Of a stretch of DNA of 35,043 bases, positions 28,633 through 35,043 are shown in pieces (the stretch's first letter is position 1; each line of letters starts with the position of its first letter). Source of the stretch: Desertibaculum subflavum. GTDB lineage: Bacteria > Pseudomonadota > Alphaproteobacteria > Ferrovibrionales > Ferrovibrionaceae. The DNA lies in NCBI GenBank assembly GCA_003576705.1, contig QOZS01000055.1, forward strand, positions 1 through 35,043. Reading direction: 5' to 3'. Position numbers and translations under genes: made by a program. The notes below the pieces were generated by a model that was given only the letters and a program-made list of their open reading frames with translations, was not told the origin of the DNA and ran no database searches.

Positions 28633-29471
28633 CTCGGCGCGATCAGCCAGCGCCAGCTCGCATTCGCGCCGTCGGCCAGCGCGAGCTTGTCCTTCAGCCA
28701 GGGCAGCATGGCGAACAGGTCGTCGTTCAACCCGCGCGGCGGACGCAGGATCAAGAGGCCGCAGGCCGTCAGCCGCTCGCCCTTCACGGGCGGCGCCACG
28801 GCAAGCTCGGCCACCAACAGCGCGTCGGTGGTCGAGCGCTTGACCTTGTCGCGGAAGGCCGCGACAGGCTTCTCGTCCTTGATCGGATGCCAGACGATGG
28901 CGGTCGCCGCCGGCGAACGCGTGCGCACGGCGGCGAGCGCATCGAGCGAGCGGTCGAAATCGGCGTCGCTCTCGAAGGGCGGATCGATCAGCACCAGCGG
29001 GCGGACATCGGCGGGCTTGAGCTCGGCGCCGAGCGACTTCCAGCCGTCGGCGCGGCGCGCCCGTACCCGCTTGTCGGCCTTGCAGAGCGCGGCCAGAGCC
29101 TGCTCGTCCTCCGGCCGGAGCTCGTAGAGCGAGATCTTGTCCTGCGGACGCAGGGTCTCGCGCAGGATCAGGGGCGAGCCGGGATAGTGGCGGAGCTCGC
29201 CCTTCTCGTTCACGCCCCGCACGATGTCGAGATAGGGCTTCAGCACGTCCGGCGCCTGGCCCTGTGCCAGCACGCGGCCGATGCCGTCGCGCCACTCGCC
29301 GGTCTTCAGCGCGTTCGGCGCCTGCAAGTCGTAGAGGCCGGCGCCGGCATGCAGGTCGATCGCGTGCACCGGCTTGGCCGCGCGCGCGAGGCGCAGAGCC
29401 GCGCAGGCGAGCACCGCATGCTTCAGCACGTCGGCAAAGTTGCCGGCGTGGTATCCGTGGCGATAGTTCAA
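28629..29471 (-). CDS. rlmJ: 23S rRNA (adenine-2030-N6)-methyltransferase
   Basis: RlmJ methylates A2030 of 23S rRNA. The 280-residue protein starts with the hallmark MNYRHGYHAGNFADVLKHA. The AdoMet-binding HAIDLHAGAGLYDL is at residues 36-49 and the catalytic DPPF motif at 163-166 (LIDPPFES). Length matches E. coli RlmJ. It begins 7 bases after the secreted-protein gene and runs into the LLM gene, so all are likely in one operon. Confidence 0.95.
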   Translation of the reverse strand: MNYRHGYHAGNFADVLKHAVLACAALRLARAAKPVHAIDLHAGAGLYDLQAPNALKTGEWRDGIGRVLAQGQAPDVLKPYLDIVRGVNEKGELRHYPGSPLILRETLRPQDKISLYELRPEDEQALAALCKADKRVRARRADGWKSLGAELKPADVRPLVLIDPPFESDADFDRSLDALAAVRTRSPAATAIVWHPIKDEKPVAAFRDKVKRSTTDALLVAELAVAPPVKGERLTACGLLILRPPRGLNDDLFAMLPWLKDKLALADGANASWRWLIAPR

Positions 29472-29478
29472 AGCTGGT

Positions 29479-30213
29479 TCAGTCCTCGGTCTGCAGCAGC
29501 AACCGCGCCTGGTCGGCGCAGCCCTGTTCGTTCATCCACAGCGCCTTGTGCCCGACGCTCGGCAGGTTCCCCGGCAGCAGCTTCAGCTCGATCTCGGTCG
29601 GCTGCGGCCGGTCCCGCAGACGGATGACATAGCGCGCCCCGCCGATCGCCGCCACGCCTTGCGGCCAATCGGTGCTGTGATTCCCCGTGGCCCAGCGGAT
29701 CGCACCCTGCTGGTCGGTGCCGGATCGCACCAGGGTTCCCGTGGCGGGACGCGAGCTCCCCACCCGCCACAGGACCGGCAACTTGCCGGCGGCGACGCAT
29801 TGCGGGCCCGGCCGCGTCACGTCGATCGCCAGGGGATCGCGGCCCGGCACCTGCAACAGGTCGGCGTTGCGGGTGGCGCCGAGGGCGGCCGTCTCGGTCC
29901 GCTCGCGCGCCACCAGCCGGGCCAGCTGTTGCAGCATCTCGCCGCCGCCGGCGGCGGCGCCGGCCGCGCCGGTAATCACGGCCGGCGTGCCGCGATAGGG
30001 ACCGCGGATATGGATCTGGCTGCCATCGGCACCGACCAGCGTCACCTTGCCGCCGGCCGGCAGGTCGAACGTGGTCCCTGCCGGTACGATCTGGCCGGGC
30101 TTCCAGGCCGCCTCGGTCGAGGCGACCACGACGAACTGGTTGGCCGCGGCCGCGCTGGCGCCGAACGCAAGGCCGATCGCCAGCAGCATCCCCATCCACC
30201 GTCCGACCATCAT
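29479..30213 (-). CDS. Secreted protein of unknown function
   Basis: A 244-residue protein with a clear Sec signal peptide (MMVGRWMGMLLAIGLAFGAS, cleavage near ASAAAA). Residues about 40-80 read IVPAGTTFDLPAGGKVTLVG then IHIRGPYRG, a beta-rich segment vaguely like FecR-type domains. An Ala/Gly-rich helix follows, and a C-terminal half with two cysteines (GPQCVAAG and EQGCADQ) that could form a periplasmic disulphide. I do not recognise a family. It is the first gene of the rlmJ-LLM-transporter group and is divergent from the NuoE-NuoF fusion gene. Confidence 0.75.
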   Translation of the reverse strand: MMVGRWMGMLLAIGLAFGASAAAANQFVVVASTEAAWKPGQIVPAGTTFDLPAGGKVTLVGADGSQIHIRGPYRGTPAVITGAAGAAAGGGEMLQQLARLVARERTETAALGATRNADLLQVPGRDPLAIDVTRPGPQCVAAGKLPVLWRVGSSRPATGTLVRSGTDQQGAIRWATGNHSTDWPQGVAAIGGARYVIRLRDRPQPTEIELKLLPGNLPSVGHKALWMNEQGCADQARLLLQTED

Positions 30214-30357
30214 CCGCCCTTTTCCTTAGCGGACCTGTGGCGGCCCGCCGGACGAGCCTATCCCCCGCCCCACCCTCTGAACAAGCGAGCGCCATCACGC
30301 TCCGGCCGGTGCTAGGCTCGCCTGTCGCTAACCTTAAGGGCCGGCAGGGCAAAGACG

Positions 30358-32349
30358 GTGGAGGCGTGGACCGAGGCCAGGGCACGGGAGCTGATCGCCG
30401 GCGCGCGCGAGCGGCCCGGGGCGACACTCCTCATGCTGCAGGCTCTCAACGATGCGTTCGGCCACCTACCCGATGCCGCCGTGCCGCTGGTGGCCGAGGC
30501 ACTGAACCTCACCCGGGCGGAGGTGCACGGTGTCCTTACCTTCTATCACGACCTGCGCCGCCGCCCGCCCGGGCGGCACGTGGTCAAGCTCTGCCGCGCC
30601 GAGGCCTGCCAGGCGGTCGGCGCCCGCGAGCTGGAAGCGGCACTGACGACGCAGCTGGGGATCGGCCTGGGCGAGACGACCGCCGACGGCCAGGTCACGC
30701 TGGAACCGGTCTATTGCCTCGGCAACTGCGCGGCCGGCCCCTCCGCCCTGGTCGATGGCCGGCTCTGCGCCCAGGCCGATATCGCCGCGATCGAGGCCGC
30801 ACGGGACGCGAGGCCGGAGCTCTTGCCTCGCGTGGCCGGCGGGCCACGCATCTTCGTCCCCGGCGAGGCCACCGCAGTCGCGCTCGGCGCCGACGAGGTG
30901 GCGCGGGCGATCGCGGCGGAGGCGGCGCGGCTTGGCATCGCCGTCGGCATCGTGCGCACCGGATCGCGCGGCGCCGCCTTCCTGGAGCCCCTGATCGAAA
31001 TCGAAACCGCCGAAGGGCGCGTCGGGTATGGCCCGATCTCGGCGGAGGACGTGCCGAGCCTGTTCGCGGCCGGATTTCTCTCCGACGGCGCACATGCCAA
31101 GCGGATCGGCAAGATCGACACGCATCCCTGGTTCGCCGGCCAGGAGCGGCTGACCTTCGCGCGGTGCGGCGTCGTCGATCCGCGCTCGCTCGACGACTGT
31201 CGCGCGGCCGGCGGGCTGGCCGGCCTCACCCGCGCGCGGACGATGGCGCCGGCCGACATCGTCGCCGAGATCGAGGCATCCGGCCTGCGCGGGCGCGGCG
31301 GCGCCGGCTTCCCGGCGGGACGCAAATGGCGCACCGTGCTGGAGACGGCCGGAGCCCAGAAATACATCGTCTGCAATGCCGACGAAGGCGACAGCGGGAC
31401 CTTCGCCGACCGCCTGCTGATGGAAGGCGATCCCTTCCTGCTGATCGAAGGCATGATGATCGCTGGCCTCGCCACCGGTGCGCGACAGGGCATCGTCTAT
31501 CTGCGCTCCGAATATCCCGATGCCGCGCGCACATTCGCCGCCGCGCTGGACGCGGCGCGGGCCGGCGGCCTGCTGGGCGATGGCTTCGATATCGAGCTTC
31601 GTCTCGGCGCCGGCGCCTATATCTGCGGCGAGGAGACGTCGCTGCTGGAGAGTCTGGAAGGCAAGCGCGGCACCGTCCGGCCGAAGCCGCCGGTGCCGGC
31701 GATCGCCGGCCTGTGGGGCAAGCCGACGCTGGTGCACAACGTGCTGAGCCTTGCCGCCGTGCCGGCCATCCTCGAACGTGGCGCCGGGTTCTATCGCGAC
31801 TTCGGCGCCGGCCGGTCGCGCGGCACCATGCCGGTGCAGCTCGCCGGCAATGTGCGGTATGGCGGCCTCTACGAGGTCGCCTTCGGCATCACGCTGCGCC
31901 GGCTGGTAATGGAGATCGGCGGCGGCACCAGGAGCGGCCGGCCGGTGCGCGCCGTGCAGGTGGGCGGGCCGCTCGGCGCCTATTTCCCGGCCGCGATGCT
32001 GGACCTGCCGTTCGATTACGAGGCGCTGGCCGAGGCGGGCGGCCTGCTCGGCCATGGCGGCATCGTGGTGTTCGACGACACCGTGGACATGGCGGCGCAG
32101 GCGCGCTTCGCCTTCGAGTTCTGCGCCATCGAGAGCTGCGGCAAGTGCACGCCCTGCCGCATCGGCTCGACCCGCGGTGTCGAGGTGATCGACCGCATCC
32201 TCGCCGGCATCGAGCGCGAGAAGAACCTCGCCCTGGTCGAGGATCTCTGCACCACCTTGCGCGACGGCTCGCTCTGCGCCCTCGGCGGCCTCACGCCGCT
32301 GCCGGTGGAGAGTGCGCTGCGTCACTTTCCGGAGGACTTTGCGCGCTGA
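30358..32349 (+). CDS. NuoE-NuoF fusion, NADH:acceptor or formate dehydrogenase beta/gamma-like flavoprotein
   Basis: A 663-residue protein joining a NuoE/FdsG-like thioredoxin-fold domain to a NuoF/FdsB-like flavoprotein. The first domain (about 1-150) binds a [2Fe-2S] cluster through Cys79, Cys84, Cys120 and Cys124. A middle domain follows (about 165-260). The NuoF part contains GLRGRGGAGFPAGRKW and CNADEGDSGTFADR for FMN and NADH, GAYICGEETSLLESLEGKRG, and a [4Fe-4S] site with Cys594, Cys597, Cys600 and Cys640. It begins with GTG. Such proteins normally pass electrons between NAD and a molybdenum formate dehydrogenase or a hydrogenase, but no catalytic subunit is adjacent here. Its last 59 bases overlap the convergent PnuC-like gene. 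Confidence 0.9.
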   Translation: MEAWTEARARELIAGARERPGATLLMLQALNDAFGHLPDAAVPLVAEALNLTRAEVHGVLTFYHDLRRRPPGRHVVKLCRAEACQAVGARELEAALTTQLGIGLGETTADGQVTLEPVYCLGNCAAGPSALVDGRLCAQADIAAIEAARDARPELLPRVAGGPRIFVPGEATAVALGADEVARAIAAEAARLGIAVGIVRTGSRGAAFLEPLIEIETAEGRVGYGPISAEDVPSLFAAGFLSDGAHAKRIGKIDTHPWFAGQERLTFARCGVVDPRSLDDCRAAGGLAGLTRARTMAPADIVAEIEASGLRGRGGAGFPAGRKWRTVLETAGAQKYIVCNADEGDSGTFADRLLMEGDPFLLIEGMMIAGLATGARQGIVYLRSEYPDAARTFAAALDAARAGGLLGDGFDIELRLGAGAYICGEETSLLESLEGKRGTVRPKPPVPAIAGLWGKPTLVHNVLSLAAVPAILERGAGFYRDFGAGRSRGTMPVQLAGNVRYGGLYEVAFGITLRRLVMEIGGGTRSGRPVRAVQVGGPLGAYFPAAMLDLPFDYEALAEAGGLLGHGGIVVFDDTVDMAAQARFAFEFCAIESCGKCTPCRIGSTRGVEVIDRILAGIEREKNLALVEDLCTTLRDGSLCALGGLTPLPVESALRHFPEDFAR

Positions 32350-32938
32350 GCGCCCGGCGCCAGTCGAGCCAGCCTTTCACCGCCAGCGCGAGGAAGACGA
32401 GATGGAAGACGACGGCGGCCCAGGCGCCGTAGCCGGCGAACACGCCGAGCGCGACCAGATCCACGATGACGCGGATGATCCAGGTCTCGACCCGGCGGAA
32501 GTTCAGCGCCAGCTGCGCCGCCACGCCGCCCGTCAGCAGCAGCGCGCTGCCGGCGCCGAGGCCGAACCCGCTCCGCATATAGACGAGCGCGACCGGCACG
32601 GCGAGCAGCAGCGTCGCCACGGGATAGACGATCAGCTCCACCTGACCCATGCGGGCGACGGCAACGCGGCCGTCGCTGCCGCGATGGCGGGACCAGATCC
32701 ACCAGCCATGCCCCGCCAGCGCGATGAAGCCGAGCTGCAGCGCGACCTGGCCGAAGCCGCCATAGCCGACCATCAGCAGCATCGTCACGACATGCGCCGC
32801 CATGCCGACCGGAAAGGTCAGCAGATCGCGGCGCACGGCGAGGCCGAGCGAGGCCAGCGCCACGATGAAGCCGATCGCTTCGGCCCGCGTGAGCGGAATG
32901 CCGGCGATCTCGATCAGTGGCGCCGTCAGAATGTCCAT
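32291..32938 (-). CDS. PnuC-like nicotinamide/NMN family transporter
   Basis: A 215-residue membrane protein with about seven hydrophobic segments. LGFIALAGHGWWIWSRHRG and the C-terminal WIIRVIVDLVALGVFAGYGA followed by LAVKGWLDWRRAL match the shape of PnuC, a facilitator for nicotinamide riboside or related vitamins. The assignment to nicotinamide rather than another B-vitamin is not certain. A disordered Ser/Pro/Ala tail after RRAL lies inside the 59-base convergent overlap with the NuoE-NuoF fusion gene. GGGGGA lies upstream of the ATG. Confidence 0.75.
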   Translation of the reverse strand: MDILTAPLIEIAGIPLTRAEAIGFIVALASLGLAVRRDLLTFPVGMAAHVVTMLLMVGYGGFGQVALQLGFIALAGHGWWIWSRHRGSDGRVAVARMGQVELIVYPVATLLLAVPVALVYMRSGFGLGAGSALLLTGGVAAQLALNFRRVETWIIRVIVDLVALGVFAGYGAWAAVVFHLVFLALAVKGWLDWRRALSAQSPPESDAAHSPPAAA

Positions 32939-33078
32939 GCTGCAATCCCCCGAAGGCCATCATGCCGCGACAGCCGGCCGCAGGCGAGGCCGGCCCCGGC
33001 GGACCGCATGGCCGGATACGCATGGGCGGGAACGCATCGGCGCGGCGCGGCGTTACGTCCGATTGTGCGACAGAGCGG

Positions 33079-34926
33079 ATGGCAGGGATGGGATTGCGCA
33101 TCGAGGACTATGCCCTGATCGGCGACACGCAGACCGCCGCGCTGGTCGGCCGCAACGGCTCGATCGATTGGCTCTGCCTGCCGCGTTTCGATTCGCCGGC
33201 CTGCTTCGCGGCGCTGCTCGGCACGGCCGAGAACGGCCGCTGGCAGATCGCGCCGAAGGACCCGAAGGCGAAGGTGACCCGTCGCTACCGTCCCGACACG
33301 ATGATCCTGGAGACCGAGTTCCGCGTGGCCGAGGGCCGCGTCCTCGTCATCGACTTTCTCGATCCGCCGACGGCCGAGCTTCGCATCGACGTGTTCCGCA
33401 TCGTGATCGGGCTGGAGGGCACCGTCGCGATGCAGATGGACCTCACCTTCCGCTTCGACTTCGGCGTCACCATGCCGTGGCTGCGCCGGACCGCCACCGG
33501 CTTGCAGGCGATCGCTGGCCCGAACGCGGTCGAGCTGGTCGCGCCCTTCCCGCTCGCGAACAAGGATTTCCATACCCGCGCCGAGTTCGAGATCGACTCG
33601 AACGACTGGGCCGAGTTCAGTCTGACCTGGTTTCCCTCGCACACGCCGCCGCCGCTGGCGCAGAACGCGCGCCAGGCGCTCGCCCGTACCGAGACCTGGT
33701 GGCGCGCCTTCGCCGGCCGCTGCAGCTATCAGGGCCCCTGGCGCGAGGCGGTGATCGGCTCGCTCAATGCGCTGAAGGCGCTGACCTTCAGCCCGACCGG
33801 CGGCATCGTCGCAGCGCCGACCACGTCGCTGCCGGAGCGCATCGGCGGCGTGCGCAACTGGGATTATCGCTTCTGCTGGCTGCGCGACGCCACCTTCACG
33901 CTGTACGCCCTCCTGGTCTCGGGGCATACGGAGGAAGCCAAGGCCTGGCGCGACTGGCTGCTGCGCACCGTTGCCGGCCGGCCGTCACAGCTGCAGATCA
34001 TGTACGGCATCATGGGCGAGCGGCGCCTGACCGAAATCGAGCTCGACGGGCTGGCGGGCTACGAGGGCAGCCAGCCCGTGCGCATCGGCAACCACGCCTA
34101 TACGCAGTCGCAGCTCGACGTCTATGGCGAGGTGGTGGACTGTCTGCACGCGGCGCGCAAGCACAAGGTCGAGGCGCTGGACGACGCCTGGGAGGTGCAG
34201 AAGGTGCTGGCCGACTTCCTGGAATCGAACTGGGACGAGCCTGACAACGGCATCTGGGAGGTGCGCGGGCCGAAGCGCCATTTCACCCATTCGAAGATGA
34301 TGGCCTGGGTCGCCTTCGACCGTTCGATCAAGGGCATCGAGGATTTCGGCCATTCGGGCCCGGTGGACCGTTGGAAGGCCGCCTGCCGCACCATCCACGA
34401 AGACGTCTGCCGCAACGGCTTCGACACCGAAAAGAATGCCTTCGTGCAGTATTACGGCGGCAAGCGGTTGGATGCCTCGCTGCTGATGATGCCGCTGGTC
34501 GGCTTCCTTCCCGCCACCGATCCGCGCGTCAAAGGCACCGTCGCCGCTATCGAACGCGAGCTGATTTCCGATGGCCTGGTGCATCGCTACCACACGGAAG
34601 ACGACGTGGACGGCCTGCCGCCCGGCGAGGGCACCTTCCTCGCCTGCTCGTTCTGGCTCGCCGACAACTATGCGATGATGGGCCGCCATGCCGAGGCGCG
34701 GGCGCTGTTCGAGCGTCTGCTGGCGCTGCGCAACGATGTCGGCCTGCTGGCGGAGGAATACGACCCGCGGGCGCGGCGCCAGCTCGGCAACTTTCCGCAG
34801 GCCTTCTCCCACGTGGCGCTGGTCAACACGGCCCACAATCTCGCCACGGTGCCGGCGCCGAAGCTGCGCGGCGAGCCGGAAAGCGAGGCGGAGAACCAGC
34901 CGCCCGAGCACCTGCGCAAGGAATAG
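33079..34926 (+). CDS. Glycoside hydrolase family 15 protein (glucoamylase/trehalase-like)
   Basis: A 615-residue cytoplasmic enzyme without a signal peptide. The N-terminal beta-domain begins RIEDYALIGDTQTAALVGRN then GSIDWLCLPRFDSPA. The catalytic alpha/alpha-barrel contains NWDYRFCWLRDATFTLYALL, GNHAYTQSQLDVYGEV and the predicted general acid Glu394 in GIWEVRGP. The second Glu lies in AEEYDP (559/560), followed by GNFPQAFSHVAL. These are hallmarks of the GH15 branch with bacterial glucoamylases and trehalases. Start 33079 gives MAGMGLRIEDY; ATG 33088 is an alternative. The substrate is an alpha-glucoside, possibly trehalose; no trehalose genes are adjacent. An IS begins just after its stop. 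Confidence 0.9.
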   Translation: MAGMGLRIEDYALIGDTQTAALVGRNGSIDWLCLPRFDSPACFAALLGTAENGRWQIAPKDPKAKVTRRYRPDTMILETEFRVAEGRVLVIDFLDPPTAELRIDVFRIVIGLEGTVAMQMDLTFRFDFGVTMPWLRRTATGLQAIAGPNAVELVAPFPLANKDFHTRAEFEIDSNDWAEFSLTWFPSHTPPPLAQNARQALARTETWWRAFAGRCSYQGPWREAVIGSLNALKALTFSPTGGIVAAPTTSLPERIGGVRNWDYRFCWLRDATFTLYALLVSGHTEEAKAWRDWLLRTVAGRPSQLQIMYGIMGERRLTEIELDGLAGYEGSQPVRIGNHAYTQSQLDVYGEVVDCLHAARKHKVEALDDAWEVQKVLADFLESNWDEPDNGIWEVRGPKRHFTHSKMMAWVAFDRSIKGIEDFGHSGPVDRWKAACRTIHEDVCRNGFDTEKNAFVQYYGGKRLDASLLMMPLVGFLPATDPRVKGTVAAIERELISDGLVHRYHTEDDVDGLPPGEGTFLACSFWLADNYAMMGRHAEARALFERLLALRNDVGLLAEEYDPRARRQLGNFPQAFSHVALVNTAHNLATVPAPKLRGEPESEAENQPPEHLRKE

Positions 34927-34929
34927 CGC

Positions 34930-35043
34930 CTAGGTTCTGTACCCATAAAGGGATTCCCTTGAGGGCGTGATTGTGATTCAAGCTTCCAAACGGATGGGAG
35001 CTTGGCGATGGCCCGGTTTGATCTGAGCGATGCGGAGTGGAGC
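34930..35043 (+). mobile_element. Left end of an IS5-like insertion sequence
   Basis: From about 34934 the sequence GGTTCTGTACCCATAAAGGG leads into a short non-coding leader and a transposase start at 35008. Just before it is CTAG (34930-34933), a target sequence used by several IS5 subgroups. The leader contains the imperfect stem AAGCTTCC / GGGAGCTT before the transposase start. The element is cut by the right edge, so the right repeat and the duplication cannot be checked; the exact boundary is uncertain by several bases. Confidence 0.6.
35008..35043 (+). CDS. Transposase N-terminus, IS5 family-like (partial)
   Basis: Only 12 codons are present: MARFDLSDAEWS. This is the typical beginning of alphaproteobacterial IS5-family (IS427-type) transposases, which carry DDE catalytic residues further on, outside the window. 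The rest is missing at the right edge, so integrity cannot be judged. Confidence 0.7.
   Translation, partial: MARFDLSDAEWS

Noticed and set aside
27302..28843. 513-codon plus-strand frame opposite the LLM and transporter genes
   Set aside because: Antisense shadow, low-complexity Arg/Ala-rich, no start signal.
32917..33078. 54-residue N-terminal extension of the GH15 enzyme
   Set aside because: The extension is Pro/Arg/Gly/Cys-rich, runs into the PnuC-like gene on the other strand, and has no similarity to GH15 N-termini, which begin near IEDYALIGD.

Overview
The window is a gene-dense (no gene-free stretch over 300 bases), strongly GC-rich piece of bacterial chromosome. Gene content points to an alphaproteobacterium, most likely Rhodospirillales-like: a mdh-sucC-sucD-sucA-sucB TCA cluster, an rpsF-rpsR-DUF2232-rplI ribosomal operon, a short phasin, ETF-ubiquinone oxidoreductase, and an alphaproteobacterial-type intergenic palindrome. 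The lineage is inferred from gene order and protein style, not from a database search.

Layout. (1) Bases 1-6420, minus strand: mdh, then sucC, sucD, sucA and the start of sucB, which runs off the left edge. Together they encode the 2-oxoglutarate to succinate and malate to oxaloacetate steps of the TCA cycle. (2) 6487-8815, minus: rpsF, rpsR, a DUF2232 membrane protein and rplI, behind a recognisable promoter and a leader with a hairpin. (3) 8987-15225, minus: ETF-QO followed by a PpiD-type periplasmic chaperone, a HupE/UreJ-like membrane protein and an FtsH-type membrane protease. (4) 15322-17109, plus: a flavoprotein oxidoreductase followed by two very small membrane-protein genes (28 and 57 residues). 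(5) 17117-23843, minus: an accessory metabolic block. An SDR dehydrogenase, a GlsB/YeaQ-type membrane protein, a small GatC/AtzG-like protein and an amidase are tightly packed, the last three joined by ATGA overlaps. After a palindromic repeat element come a benzoylformate-decarboxylase-like ThDP enzyme, a class V aminotransferase and an EamA transporter. (6) 24042-26643, plus: a YbjN-domain protein, proC, a TetR-type regulator and a phasin whose candidate promoter overlaps a palindrome. (7) 26655-30213, minus: a secreted protein of unknown function, rlmJ, an LLM flavin oxidoreductase and a TDT/SLAC1 transporter, in a compact operon. (8) 30358-35043: a NuoE-NuoF fusion (plus) with no catalytic partner beside it, a convergent PnuC-like transporter (minus) that overlaps its 3' end, a GH15 glycosidase (plus), and the left end of an IS5-like insertion sequence cut by the right edge.

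Most of the window is ordinary housekeeping chromosome. I see no CRISPR array, tRNA, rRNA, prophage or obvious defence system. The items most worth following up are the orphan NuoE-NuoF fusion, the GatC-like/amidase pair coupled to a GlsB protein, the two tiny membrane ORFs, and the palindrome at the phasin promoter. None of these alone amounts to a demonstrated new system.
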